NCBI RefSeq assembly: GCF_013215705.1
Contig: NZ_JABSQR010000005.1
Location: 242,182-306,181 of the forward strand
DNA: 64,000 bases
DNA from: Moritella sp.
GTDB lineage: Bacteria; Pseudomonadota; Gammaproteobacteria; Enterobacterales; Moritellaceae
Reading direction: 5' to 3'
The position numbers and the translations under genes were made by a program. Under the pieces are notes generated by a model. The model made no database searches, was not told the DNA's origin, and worked only from the letters and a program-made list of their open reading frames with translations. Positions 25,897 through 35,646 of this stretch are shown piece after piece (the first letter of the stretch is position 1; each line of letters opens with the position of its first letter).

Positions 25897-26412
25897 ATGT
25901 CCTCAGTCCCACAAAATAAAGGTGAGTTAGTTGAAGCTATTCGTTCTATTTCATCTAAGTTATCAATTGATTATCAATCAATTCCATCTGACTTATCTCG
26001 GGAATTGGGGATTGAGGGTAACGTTAAAAACACAGATGTCAGTGTTTGCGATACTCTTTCGTATTTAATTGGGTGGGGCAAACTTGTTCTTAAATGGTAT
26101 AGGCTAAAGTCAGAGGGAAAGCCTGTAAACTTTCCTGAAACCGGCTATAAATGGAATCAATTAGGTGAGTTAGCTCAAAGCTTTCAATCTTATTATAAAT
26201 ATTGGGATTTTGTTGATTTACAGCTTGAGTTTAAATCAACAACTGAAGAAATCTTAGTGCTAATTAATACACTTGATAATGATACTCTTTATGAAACGTT
26301 TTGGTATGAACAGTGGACGTTAGGGCGCATGATCCAATTTAATACGTCATCACCGATGAAAAATATGAGAACAAAAGTAAGACGTTTTAAAAAGGTTAAT
26401 GGAATCAATTAA
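25897..26412 (+). CDS. ClbS/DfsB family four-helix protein (cassette gene)
   Basis: 171 residues. It begins NKGELVEAIRSISSKL and continues as an all-helical DinB/ClbS-like bundle with the family segments SYLIGWGKLVLKWY and GYKWNQLGELAQSF, and TLGRMIQFNTSSPMKN at the end. ClbS in E. coli is a cyclopropane hydrolase that protects from colibactin. Most relatives are uncharacterised and common in mobile cassettes. ATG 25897 has GGAG 6 bases upstream and is preferred to ATG 25885. An attC-like site follows at once. Confidence 0.85.
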   Translation: MSSVPQNKGELVEAIRSISSKLSIDYQSIPSDLSRELGIEGNVKNTDVSVCDTLSYLIGWGKLVLKWYRLKSEGKPVNFPETGYKWNQLGELAQSFQSYYKYWDFVDLQLEFKSTTEEILVLINTLDNDTLYETFWYEQWTLGRMIQFNTSSPMKNMRTKVRRFKKVNGIN

Positions 26413-26415
26413 GCA

Positions 26416-26469
26416 GTTCACATAATAAGAATAGGTGTCGCGCAGCCGACACCTATTAGGGTGTTGAAT
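26416..26469 (+). other. attC-like recombination site 4
   Basis: A perfect 11-bp stem AATAGGTGTCG (26430-26440) / CGACACCTATT (26447-26457) with loop CGCAGC. The right end GTTGAAT (26463-26469) is a perfect GTTRRRY. It starts four bases after the ClbS-like stop and shares its centre with site 3. Confidence 0.7.
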
Positions 26470-26553
26470 TGAGTGGTACAGTGATTTGGATTTGTGATCT
26501 CAGTGCTAATGTGAAATGGCAGAAGTTAGACCTTCACTTTGTCCACATTCTTT

Positions 26554-26769
26554 CTAGCCCAATCCTAAAACTCTATGTGTAATACGTTGTGCTAAAGGTG
26601 AAACAATAAATGAAATAACACCTGCAGCAGGCCACGCTAACAAAAATGCAGTTCCCCACATGTTTAAAAATTCTGGTGTATTCCCTAGATTGATATAGGT
26701 GACCCACAATGTCATTAATGAAGAAAGGAAAAATGACATTATTACAGTAAACAAAATACGTTGTTTCAT
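26554..26769 (-). CDS. DUF2798 family small membrane protein
   Basis: 71 residues with two membrane segments (FTVIMSFFLSSLMTLWVTYI and a second one, AFLLAWPAAGVISFIVSPLA). The ending QRITHRVLG is typical of DUF2798. The function is unknown. The start is ATG 26769 because GAGGT lies upstream. The longer frame to 26805 has no such signal. It is divergent from a LysR gene 97 bases away, which is the usual neighbour for this family in marine gammaproteobacteria and probably its regulator. Confidence 0.82.
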   Translation of the reverse strand: MKQRILFTVIMSFFLSSLMTLWVTYINLGNTPEFLNMWGTAFLLAWPAAGVISFIVSPLAQRITHRVLGLG

Positions 26770-26866
26770 ACTAAATACCTCGAAGATGTTAATGATTGAT
26801 GACAAGTACTATATTTTGTAGCGATAATGATATCTAGACCTTAATTTGGGTTCATGAAACCCATAT

Positions 26867-27763
26867 ATGGAATTGAGTATGTTTGATGATATTTCGTTAT
26901 TTATAGCGGTTGTGGAAGCTGGTAGCCTAAAATCAGCAAGTGAAAGTTTGAAAATCCCGTCATCTACCGTGAGTAGACGTATAAAAGCATTAGAAGTTGA
27001 GTTTGGTTGTAAGCTATTGAATAGAAGTAGTCACAATTTTGAAATGACCAGAGAAGGGCATAAACTTTTTGACAGCGCATACTTCCATGTAAACTCGGTT
27101 GATTCGATTATCAATGAAATTCAAAACGATATATCAGGAGATAAAGGCCACATAAAAGTACTTGCTCCAACCAATTTGGTTGCAAGTTGCTTACAAAGAT
27201 ATATGTCTTGTTATTTACATCAAAACCCTGCAATAGATTTGGAGTTGGAATTAAGTAATACCCTTACCGAATTCTATTCTTCCAATGCTGATTTTGCTAT
27301 TCGAGTAGGTAAACAAAAAGATTCAGATCTTACCTCGATTAAGTTGGGTAAAATAGAAACTATGCTTGTTGCGAGTCCTTTGTATATAGAATCCCAAGGC
27401 ATGCTAGAACAGCTTCAAGATCTTGAAGACGCAGACATCATTTTTAGCAACCCTTTGACTGCTTCATGGGCGCTATTTGAATGTGCTAACACGAACAATC
27501 GAATAGTCTTCAAACCTAGAAAAAGAAGAATAGTGGTTAACGATCTACAGATTGCAAAGCAGTTTTCAATGAGTGGGTTAGGCATCACGTTGCTACCATC
27601 AACTGAGATAAAAGATGAACTTAAAAGTCAGCAATTGGTTCGGGTTTTACCAAATTGGCAAGGTGCAAATAGAGATGTTTATGCCGTTTGGTATAGACGA
27701 CAGCTATTGAGTTCCAGAGCCTCGAAGTTAATTGATTACTTGAAACAGAACGTTGATTTCTAA
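26867..27763 (+). CDS. LysR family transcriptional regulator
   Basis: 298 residues (294 from the second ATG at 26879). Winged helix DDISLFIAVVEAGSLKSASESL...PSSTVSRRIKALE, then a standard effector domain with GLGITLLPSTEI near the end. It is divergent from the DUF2798 gene and likely controls it. It runs convergent to malT with a hairpin between. Confidence 0.91.
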   Translation: MELSMFDDISLFIAVVEAGSLKSASESLKIPSSTVSRRIKALEVEFGCKLLNRSSHNFEMTREGHKLFDSAYFHVNSVDSIINEIQNDISGDKGHIKVLAPTNLVASCLQRYMSCYLHQNPAIDLELELSNTLTEFYSSNADFAIRVGKQKDSDLTSIKLGKIETMLVASPLYIESQGMLEQLQDLEDADIIFSNPLTASWALFECANTNNRIVFKPRKRRIVVNDLQIAKQFSMSGLGITLLPSTEIKDELKSQQLVRVLPNWQGANRDVYAVWYRRQLLSSRASKLIDYLKQNVDF

Positions 27764-27834
27764 TATGGGCTTATGGTCGGCGTTACTGGGTGTCGTTAGC
27801 CTGTAAAATATAAAAATAGTCCGATTACCATAGA

Positions 27835-27860
27835 ATGCTAACGGTATTAACCGCTAGCAT
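27835..27860. terminator. Hairpin between convergent LysR and malT genes
   Basis: ATGCTAACGGT (27835-27845) and ACCGCTAGCAT (27850-27860) pair at 10 of 11 around ATTA. There is no clear T run, so it is a possible bidirectional terminator only. Confidence 0.45.
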
Positions 27861-27875
27861 ATAAGTGAGTTGTGA

Positions 27876-30587
27876 TTAATAGCCAATCATCTTTAATAAG
27901 TTCTCTGCGGTTTCAATCGCCTCTCTACGATTAGCAATATTCAACTTTTGATACAGATTACGAATATGGGTTTTGATGGTTGTTGATGCGACATCTAACT
28001 CTATCGAGATCTGTTCATTGCTGTAGCGCGAGTAAATTAAGCCCAGTACTTGCCATTCTCGGTGGGTCAGGGGGCTGGTACGAATTAACTCTGGTATATC
28101 TTGGTTGTTCAACAGTTTATGCACAAAGTCTTTATCAAAATAAATCGCGCGGTTGTGACGTTTTATCGACATTTCAGCAAGTAGCTTTTCAGCACGATAA
28201 CGTTCTAACTCCGCCATATCGCCTTGTTTTAATAAGCTGTTAAGCAATTCAGCAATCACTTTGGCGTCAATTAAAAAATCACAAATTGAGCTGGTGGTAT
28301 TGGCCAATGTCAGTGCGGTTTTTAACTTGTCTAATGCTTGGGCTTGCTCACCTGATTGGCCGTAGAGTACGGCTTCCAGCGTGGCATTTTTTTGCTGTTC
28401 GAAGACCAGTTGATGGCTTGTCGCTGCTTGTTGTAAATGGGTTAAGATCTGCAGTGCCTGCGTATAGTTTTCTGTCAATATATAAGCCCGCGCCAGATTT
28501 CGCCCGTGACTCTGGGTAAAGTGATTACAGGCATTATCTGCCACCGGTTGGCTTTGTGCTAACCAGTGTTCAATCGCCGTATTGTTGCCTTTCGCTTGCC
28601 AGTATAACAATTGCGAAAAGTTAGCATTGGCTACCCAGTCGGCATGATAATCTGATTGCTCGATAAGCTCTCCACACAGATCTATATAACGACCGGCTTT
28701 ATCCAGTTCGCCACGGGCAATATGTACCCGCGCTAAGATGGCATACGATTGTAAATATTTAGATTGGCAATATTCCGGCAGTACATTTAAGCCTTTATGG
28801 GCGAATTCCTCGGCAAGATCCAGGTGATTCCAACGCCAATAGATCTGGCTGCGGATCCGTTGTAAAAACTCATATAACGGCAGCTGTTGTAAGTGCTGTT
28901 TATCCGCCAGTTGGTCGGCACTGTCGAGTAATTCGAACGCCGATTGAATATGACCTTGGGCAATCAATATCTCACTTTGTTGTAGCAGGGCCCAAAGTGC
29001 TTGTGGGTAAACATGGTATTGACGCGCCATGCGTTCAGCTTGTTGCATCATGGCCAGTGCACGGTCTAAATGACCGAGTACATGGTTCACTTCACCAATA
29101 ACCGACGTGGCGACAATTCGACTGCGATAATTACCGGGATCTAACTGTTCTAAGGCATTTTCAGCCAGTTGTAAGGCCAGTTCTGGATTGTTTTGGTTAA
29201 TTGCTACTTGCGCACGCAGGGCATTAAACTCACCTTGCTCGGCTAAGGTTAACTCGATATTACGCTGTTTTAATTCGATTAATGCTTGCGCCAGTAAATC
29301 ACCAACTTGATCATAACTGTGTTGGCTTTGGGCTAACCAAGCGCGTAATAACGGTAGGTGAGGGTTTTGGTATAAGGTATCAGGTTGCAACAGACTAATA
29401 GTGGTTTCTAAATTGGCTAGTTCACCCTGATTAAACATGCGCCAGCCATGTGCTAATAAGATATCGGCGGTTAACGTATTGTCTTTGGCTCGTTGGGCAT
29501 GGAACAAGGCTTGTTGGGGATTATCATGTTTTAACCAAGCGCGCGCAGCATCTTTGTGTAATTGCTTACTCGACTGCGCAAGCTTGGTATGGCGTTGGTG
29601 TTTCAAAAAATCAGCAAACAGATTGTGGAATCGATACCAGTGTTGTTCACCTTCGAGTGAATGCAAGAATAACCCGTGTTTATCTAATGATTCTAATAAA
29701 TTATTGGCTGCTTCATTATCAAAAAACTCGGTGATCAAGCTGGTATTGAAAATGGTAAACACCGAGCATTGCATTAAAAATACTTGTAATGGTTTATCTA
29801 ACAAATCAAACACTTCTTCGGCCAAATAATCCCAAAGATGAGATTGCTTGATCTGTGAGATCCACTCTGTCGATTCTGCGACACTGTGCTTTTTCTGTTT
29901 TACTTGCAAGGCGATTAATTGTAATGCCGATGGCCAGCCTTCGATTTTTTGTTGTAATGTTTGGATCTCGGCATCGCTCATACTACAGCCAATGCGCTGT
30001 TCAAAAAATTGCGCTATTTCTTGGTCATCAAACGCTAACAATTCACTGTCGAGTTCAATAAGTAGATCACGAATACGTAAGTTAGCGGTATTGAGTGGCG
30101 GTAAAGTACGGCTGGTGACGACTAACGTGCAGTTCGCTGGCATGTATTTAAGAAAGAAACGTAACCCTTCATGGATCTCGTCATTATTAATACAGTGATA
30201 GTCATCTAACACCAGATAAAATTCACTTTGATAGTTAGCTAATTCGGCAAACAACTCACTAAATAAATTGGGTAACGAGCTATATTGGCGACGCTCGGCC
30301 AGTGCTTGCGAATTGATACAGGCTTGCTCGGTGACTTTGTTAATCGCTTGAATAAAATAGTTCACAAAGCGAAACGTATCGTTATCGGTTTCATCGATAT
30401 TAAACCAACCTACCTGGCTGTGGTCTTTGAGCCATTGCGCTGCCATGGTGGTTTTGCCATAACCTGCGGGTGACCGAAATAACACTAATTTATTAAACGC
30501 CGCATCTTGGAGATGACCTAAAATCCGCGTGCGGGAAATTGAATTGTGTAAGCGAGTCGGGCGATTTAATTTTGATGTAATCCACAT
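27876..30587 (-). CDS. malT: MalT, ATP- and maltotriose-dependent activator of the maltose regulon
   Basis: 903 residues (E. coli 901). The start WITSKLNRPTRLHNSI and Walker A SPAGYGKTT (about 39-47) are MalT-like. An NB-ARC-type STAND ATPase with DDYHCI follows, then a long TPR-like sensor region for maltotriose. The C-terminal LuxR-type helix-turn-helix is LTHREWQVLGLIYSRYSNEQI...TTIKTHIRNLYQKL. It should activate malEFG, malK and malP-malQ-glgB through the boxes seen in both control regions. It is divergent from malP. Confidence 0.96.
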   Translation of the reverse strand: MWITSKLNRPTRLHNSISRTRILGHLQDAAFNKLVLFRSPAGYGKTTMAAQWLKDHSQVGWFNIDETDNDTFRFVNYFIQAINKVTEQACINSQALAERRQYSSLPNLFSELFAELANYQSEFYLVLDDYHCINNDEIHEGLRFFLKYMPANCTLVVTSRTLPPLNTANLRIRDLLIELDSELLAFDDQEIAQFFEQRIGCSMSDAEIQTLQQKIEGWPSALQLIALQVKQKKHSVAESTEWISQIKQSHLWDYLAEEVFDLLDKPLQVFLMQCSVFTIFNTSLITEFFDNEAANNLLESLDKHGLFLHSLEGEQHWYRFHNLFADFLKHQRHTKLAQSSKQLHKDAARAWLKHDNPQQALFHAQRAKDNTLTADILLAHGWRMFNQGELANLETTISLLQPDTLYQNPHLPLLRAWLAQSQHSYDQVGDLLAQALIELKQRNIELTLAEQGEFNALRAQVAINQNNPELALQLAENALEQLDPGNYRSRIVATSVIGEVNHVLGHLDRALAMMQQAERMARQYHVYPQALWALLQQSEILIAQGHIQSAFELLDSADQLADKQHLQQLPLYEFLQRIRSQIYWRWNHLDLAEEFAHKGLNVLPEYCQSKYLQSYAILARVHIARGELDKAGRYIDLCGELIEQSDYHADWVANANFSQLLYWQAKGNNTAIEHWLAQSQPVADNACNHFTQSHGRNLARAYILTENYTQALQILTHLQQAATSHQLVFEQQKNATLEAVLYGQSGEQAQALDKLKTALTLANTTSSICDFLIDAKVIAELLNSLLKQGDMAELERYRAEKLLAEMSIKRHNRAIYFDKDFVHKLLNNQDIPELIRTSPLTHREWQVLGLIYSRYSNEQISIELDVASTTIKTHIRNLYQKLNIANRREAIETAENLLKMIGY

Positions 30588-30785
30588 AAGCTGTTCTTAT
30601 TTGTCAGAGTATAAAGGCGAGGTCGCGTCTTGCTGCTTTTTGCTTAGTTATTATTTAAACAATAACTAAGTGAAAACTAAATGATACCTAAATATGATTG
30701 GAAAAACGGTGATAAGCCCGTTGTTTGTTTCACTTTGTTACATTCAGGTAAGCGAATAATACGCTTCATATCACTTAAATACGCA

Positions 30786-30796
30786 CATCCTCCCCC
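30786..30796 (-). promoter_or_regulatory. Putative MalT box
   Basis: Minus strand GGGGGAGGATG, the best match in the window to the MalT consensus GGGGA(T/G)GAGG. Confidence 0.5.
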
Positions 30797-30852
30797 ATAA
30801 ACTGCGAACTCTATCACGCCAGCCTAGAAGTCGACACGTCTACGCCTACGCT

Positions 30853-30885
30853 ACTCCTCCTTTAATTTGTCGGCGTAGGAGGATG
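30853..30885. promoter_or_regulatory. Inverted pair of putative MalT boxes
   Basis: AAGGAGGAGT on the minus strand (30853-30862) and TAGGAGGATG on the plus strand (30876-30885), about 90 bases before malP. Confidence 0.45.
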
Positions 30886-30974
30886 TTGGCGTTTACGGAT
30901 TAGGGCAAGATTTATCACATTGAATTTTTGGTTTAGTCTCAAAACCGAATACAGCATAAAGATTAGGATGTAAG

Positions 30975-33431
30975 ATGAAATCGACAGTAAATAAACGCTT
31001 TAATAAAACTGCATTCCAGGCCGCAGTTAATAAATACTTAGTAACAAAATTAGTCACCTTACCAGCGCAAGCTGATGCTCACACGTGGCGCTTAGCGATG
31101 GAATATGCGCTAGCAGAAACCACAACCATGAATTTACTGGCGACAGAGCAAGATCCGAAAATAAAAAATGCCCGCAGCGTTAACTACTTATCATTAGAGT
31201 TTCTGATTGGTCGTCTTACTGGTAATAACCTCATTAGCATGGGTTTGTATGAAGAAGTGACAGTAGCCATGGCTGAGTTTGGTCAAAACCTCACTGATTT
31301 ATTAGAAGAAGAGCGTGATCCGGCATTAGGTAATGGTGGTTTAGGTCGTCTGGCCGCTTGTTTTATGGATTCACTGGCAGCGGAAGAATATCCTGCGGTA
31401 GGTTATGGCTTACATTATGAATATGGCCTGTTTAAACAAAGTTTTAATGGCGGTCGTCAGCAAGAAGCTCCCGATGTATGGCGCGATGAAACGGGTTACC
31501 CGTGGGAAGTGATTCGTCCAGAGCTGGCGCAAAAAGTTGGTTTTTACGGCAAGGTAGAAGAGTACACAGATAATGACGGCCTAAATCAACGTCGTTGGTT
31601 GCCGGGTTTACAAGTAGAAGGCATGGCGTGGGATTTACCGATTGTTGGTTATAATAATAACTCTGTGTATCCGCTGCGTTTATGGGAATGTCGTGCGCTA
31701 GCGCCGTTTAGCCTAGAGCATTTTGACGAAGGTAATTATGTTGCTGCACAAGCCAGTCATATCCAGGCGGGTAACCTGACCAAAGTATTATACCCAAATG
31801 ATAATCATGACAAAGGCAAAGAACTGCGTTTGATGCAGCAGTACTTCCACTGTGCTTGTTCTGTTGCGGATATTTTACGTCGTCATAAAGCCGCAGGTCA
31901 TGCAATCACTGATTTAGCTAAGTTAGAGTCTATTCAACTTAATGATACCCACCCAACGATTGCCATTCCTGAGTTATTACGCATCTTACTTGATGAGCAT
32001 CACTTAAGTTGGGATGACGCCTGGGCGATCAGCTCAAAAACATTTGCTTATACCAACCATACCTTACTACCTGAAGCATTAGAAACATGGGGTGAGCAGT
32101 TGATGAAGACGTTATTACCGCGCCACATGGAGATCATCTTTGATATTAATTTACGCCTAATGGGGCTGGTAGCAGACAAGTGGCCAAACGATATTGAGAA
32201 ATTACGTAAGTTGTCAATTATCCAAGAAGGCGACGAGCGTCGTGTGCGTATGGCCAATTTATGTGTTGTCAGTACGTATGCGGTAAACGGTGTTGCGGCG
32301 ATGCATTCTGACCTTGTGAAGCGTGATCTATTCCCAGAGTTTAATGAGTTGTTCCCGGGGCGATTACATAACGTCACCAATGGTGTCACGCCACGTCGCT
32401 GGCTGAAGTTCTGTAACCCACTACTGTCCGATTTAATTAGCAGTAAAATTGGTAGTGGTTGGATCAAAGATCTAGACCAACTAAAACAGTTAGAAGCATT
32501 TGCAGATGATCGTCAATTTCAAACAGATTTTATGCGCGTTAAAAAAGCCAATAAACAACGTCTAGCAGATTGGGTTGCTGAGCATATGGATATAACCCTT
32601 AATCCTGATGCTATTTTTGATGTGCAGATTAAACGTCTGCATGAATATAAACGTCAACACCTTAATTTATTACATATCTTGTCGCTGTATCACCGTTTAA
32701 TTAATGACGCTGATTTCAACATGCAGCCAAGAGTGTTTATTTTTGCTTCAAAAGCCGCTCCAGGATATGAGCTAGCTAAAGAAATTATCTTTGCAATTAA
32801 CAAGGTAGCAGAAAAGATTAACAATGATCCGCGGATCGGTGATACCTTGAAAGTGGTATTTATGCCTGACTATCGAGTCAGTCTCGCTGAGATAATTATC
32901 CCGGCTGCGGATGTGTCTGAACAGATCTCAACGGCGGGTAAAGAAGCGTCGGGAACCGGTAATATGAAGATGGCACTGAATGGTGCATTGACTGTTGGCA
33001 CGATGGATGGTGCCAATGTTGAGATCCGTGAAGAAGTCGGTGACGATAACATCTTTATCTTTGGTCTTAATGTGGATGAAGTGCAAGCACTGCAGGCGCA
33101 AGGTTATAACCCTTACGATTATTATAACTCAGACAGATTACTGCGTGCGTCGCTGGAGCTGCTGGCGGGTGATGAGTTTACGCCCGGTCAACCAGGGTTA
33201 CTGAATACGACACGTCATAGTTTGTTAGAAGGCGGTGATCCGTACTTGGTACTGGCTGACTTTGCGGATTATGTGCGAGCGCAAGCACGTATTGATAAGC
33301 AATATGGTGACCAACAGGGCTGGGCAAAAATGGCAATTTTAAATACCGCACGTAATGGTAAGTTCAGCTCTGATCGTAGTATTCGTGATTATGCTAACAA
33401 CATTTGGCAACTAAACGCGGTTAGCCGTTAA
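30975..33431 (+). CDS. malP: Maltodextrin/glycogen phosphorylase
   Basis: 818 residues, close to E. coli MalP (797). The pyridoxal-phosphate site is EASGTGNMKMALNG with the lysine at about residue 665. Other family segments are EERDPALGNGGLGRLAACF, NDTHPTIAIPELLRIL and KRLHEYKRQHLN. It releases glucose-1-phosphate from linear alpha-1,4-glucans in the cytoplasm. The N-terminus lacks the long allosteric extension of animal enzymes. It is the first gene of malP-malQ-glgB behind MalT boxes, with TAGGATG near the start. Confidence 0.95.
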   Translation: MKSTVNKRFNKTAFQAAVNKYLVTKLVTLPAQADAHTWRLAMEYALAETTTMNLLATEQDPKIKNARSVNYLSLEFLIGRLTGNNLISMGLYEEVTVAMAEFGQNLTDLLEEERDPALGNGGLGRLAACFMDSLAAEEYPAVGYGLHYEYGLFKQSFNGGRQQEAPDVWRDETGYPWEVIRPELAQKVGFYGKVEEYTDNDGLNQRRWLPGLQVEGMAWDLPIVGYNNNSVYPLRLWECRALAPFSLEHFDEGNYVAAQASHIQAGNLTKVLYPNDNHDKGKELRLMQQYFHCACSVADILRRHKAAGHAITDLAKLESIQLNDTHPTIAIPELLRILLDEHHLSWDDAWAISSKTFAYTNHTLLPEALETWGEQLMKTLLPRHMEIIFDINLRLMGLVADKWPNDIEKLRKLSIIQEGDERRVRMANLCVVSTYAVNGVAAMHSDLVKRDLFPEFNELFPGRLHNVTNGVTPRRWLKFCNPLLSDLISSKIGSGWIKDLDQLKQLEAFADDRQFQTDFMRVKKANKQRLADWVAEHMDITLNPDAIFDVQIKRLHEYKRQHLNLLHILSLYHRLINDADFNMQPRVFIFASKAAPGYELAKEIIFAINKVAEKINNDPRIGDTLKVVFMPDYRVSLAEIIIPAADVSEQISTAGKEASGTGNMKMALNGALTVGTMDGANVEIREEVGDDNIFIFGLNVDEVQALQAQGYNPYDYYNSDRLLRASLELLAGDEFTPGQPGLLNTTRHSLLEGGDPYLVLADFADYVRAQARIDKQYGDQQGWAKMAILNTARNGKFSSDRSIRDYANNIWQLNAVSR

Positions 33432-33448
33432 GTATTCATGGAGGATAA

Positions 33449-35632
33449 ATGGAACAAATTAATGTGCTGAAACAAGTTGCTAAACAAGCGGGTATCGCTG
33501 ATAGCTATACCAATGCTTGGGGTAACAATGAAGTGGTTTCCGATGATACGTTAACGCGCCTATTAGCTGCGCTGGGTTATGACACTGAATCTGAACAAAC
33601 GCTGCTGGCGTCGGCGGATAAAAAACATAAAACGCCAATTCTAGCCGCGGTGAAAGTGGTTAAAAAAGGTGACCCCATTCATATTGAACTGAATTTGGGG
33701 CTAAGTGCCAGAGTCAGTGATTTTAGCTGGCAGCTAGAAACGGAACAAGGTGAGGTTGTTGAGGGTTATCTGCAATCGCAAATTGTCACCGATACGCGTG
33801 GTGACGGCGGGGTGCTTACTTTTTCTTTACCCAATGATCTGGCTTTGGGTTATCACAAATTGCAGGTATTACGCCGTCGTCGTAAATCGCCTTACGAAAT
33901 GACACTTATCGTTGCACCCAAAGCGTGTTACAAACAGCCGTCGATTGAACAAGGCAACAAGTCTTGGGGTCCAAGTGTGCAGTTGTATACTCTGAAAACC
34001 GAGCATAACTGGGGTATCGGTGATTTTGGCGACCTGAAACAGCTGGTGGCCGATATTGCCACACGTGGTGGTGATTTTGTTGGCTTAAATCCAATTCATT
34101 CTTTATTTCCAGCTAATCCTGAAGGTGCGAGCCCATACAGCCCGTCATCGCGTCGCTGGTTAAATCTGTTATACATAGATGTGTCTGCGGTACCTGAATT
34201 TGCCTTGTGCTCAGCTGCGCAAGAGCGTGTGGGCAGTCATGAGTTCCAGCAATCTTTACATGCTGTTCGTGCTACTGAGTGGGTCGATTACAGTGAAGTA
34301 TCTCGTTTAAAAATGAGCGTGTTACCGTTGTTATTTAGCGAGTTTCAACAACGTCATTTAGCGACAAACAGCCCGCGAGCACAAAATTTCGCTGCATTTG
34401 TGGCGAAAGGTGGCAATAGCTTATTGCATCAAGCAAGCTTCGATGCGCTGCATCAACAGCTACATGATAAAGATGAAAGTGTGTGGGGTTGGCAAGTATT
34501 CCCTGTTGAATTGCGTGATATCAACAGCGATGCAGTACAAACCTTTATTAAACAAAACCAGCCTGCCATTCAGCGCTATATGTACTTGCAGTGGATTGCA
34601 GATGAGCAGATTGCCGATGTGCAAAAGTTTGCTTTAGCACAAGGCATGAATATGGGGATTTATCGTGATCTTGCGGTTGGCGTTGCCGATAGTGGTGCTG
34701 AAGTATGGGCTGATGACGGCACCTTATGTCAAGATGTTAGCATTGGCGCGCCACCTGATGTATTAGGGCCTTTAGGACAGAATTGGGGCTTACCGCCGCT
34801 TAATCCCGCGCAATTAAAAGCCACGGGTTATGATGCCTTTATTCAACTATTACGTGCCAACATGCAGCATTGTGGTGCTTTGCGTATCGATCATGTATTA
34901 GGACTGTTACGTCTGTGGTGGATACCAAAAGGTGGAAATGCCACATCTGGCGCTTATATGTATTATCCGGTGCAGGATATGTTAGCTATTTTGGCGTTAG
35001 AAAGTCAGCGTCATCAGTGCGCGGTGATTGGAGAGGATCTTGGCACCGTGCCTGATGAGATCGTGAGCTTGTTAAGTGACGCAGGTATTCATTCTTACAA
35101 AGTATTCTTTTTTGAAACGGCAGAAGATGGTGGCTACTTCTCTCCGGCACATTATCAACCGCAATCAATGGCCACACTGTGTACCCATGATATGCCGACA
35201 TTGCGTGGTTTCTGGCATTGTGAAGATCTTAAATTAGGTCAAACGATTGGATTGTATCCAGATCAAGCACAGCTGAATGGTTTGTTTGATGATCGCTGCA
35301 AGTCGAAACAAGCAATCCTCAATAGTGTATCGTGGCACGGTAAACTGGCGGAATCGGTGGGTCGTAATGCCGACTATGTGCCGATGGACCAAGCACTGAG
35401 TAACAGTTTACAATTACATTTAGCGGCAGGCTCAAGTAGCTTGTTGAGTTTACAGCTCGAAGACTGGCTAGCCATGGATAAGCCTGTTAACGTACCAGGA
35501 ACAGTAGATGAATACCCGAATTGGCGGCGTAAACTATCAGTAACATTGGATGACATGTTCAGCTGCCCGAACGTTAACTATTTAACTGCAGAGTTGACTG
35601 CGGCCCGCGCGAAAGCCAGCCGTGAGTATTGA
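33449..35632 (+). CDS. malQ: 4-alpha-glucanotransferase (amylomaltase)
   Basis: 727 residues, the long MalQ form with an N-terminal beta domain (about 1-140). The GH77 barrel has [43 protein letters not shown], the nucleophile aspartate in [10 protein letters not shown] and the acid in GEDLGTVP, then [11 protein letters not shown]. It moves glucan units between maltodextrins, feeding MalP and releasing glucose. It starts 17 bases after malP with GGAGG before the ATG. Confidence 0.95.
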   Translation: MEQINVLKQVAKQAGIADSYTNAWGNNEVVSDDTLTRLLAALGYDTESEQTLLASADKKHKTPILAAVKVVKKGDPIHIELNLGLSARVSDFSWQLETEQGEVVEGYLQSQIVTDTRGDGGVLTFSLPNDLALGYHKLQVLRRRRKSPYEMTLIVAPKACYKQPSIEQGNKSWGPSVQLYTLKTEHNWGIGDFGDLKQLVADIATRGGDFVGLNPIHSLFPANPEGASPYSPSSRRWLNLLYIDVSAVPEFALCSAAQERVGSHEFQQSLHAVRATEWVDYSEVSRLKMSVLPLLFSEFQQRHLATNSPRAQNFAAFVAKGGNSLLHQASFDALHQQLHDKDESVWGWQVFPVELRDINSDAVQTFIKQNQPAIQRYMYLQWIADEQIADVQKFALAQGMNMGIYRDLAVGVADSGAEVWADDGTLCQDVSIGAPPDVLGPLGQNWGLPPLNPAQLKATGYDAFIQLLRANMQHCGALRIDHVLGLLRLWWIPKGGNATSGAYMYYPVQDMLAILALESQRHQCAVIGEDLGTVPDEIVSLLSDAGIHSYKVFFFETAEDGGYFSPAHYQPQSMATLCTHDMPTLRGFWHCEDLKLGQTIGLYPDQAQLNGLFDDRCKSKQAILNSVSWHGKLAESVGRNADYVPMDQALSNSLQLHLAAGSSSLLSLQLEDWLAMDKPVNVPGTVDEYPNWRRKLSVTLDDMFSCPNVNYLTAELTAARAKASREY

Positions 35633-35646
35633 ATAAAGGAATTTCA

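Larger units (their letters stand above)
30588..30974. promoter_or_regulatory. Divergent malT / malP control region
   Basis: 387 bases containing three GGAGGA-type boxes at 30786-30796, 30853-30862 and 30876-30885. The last two face each other across 13 bases, forming an inverted pair upstream of malP. Confidence 0.6.
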
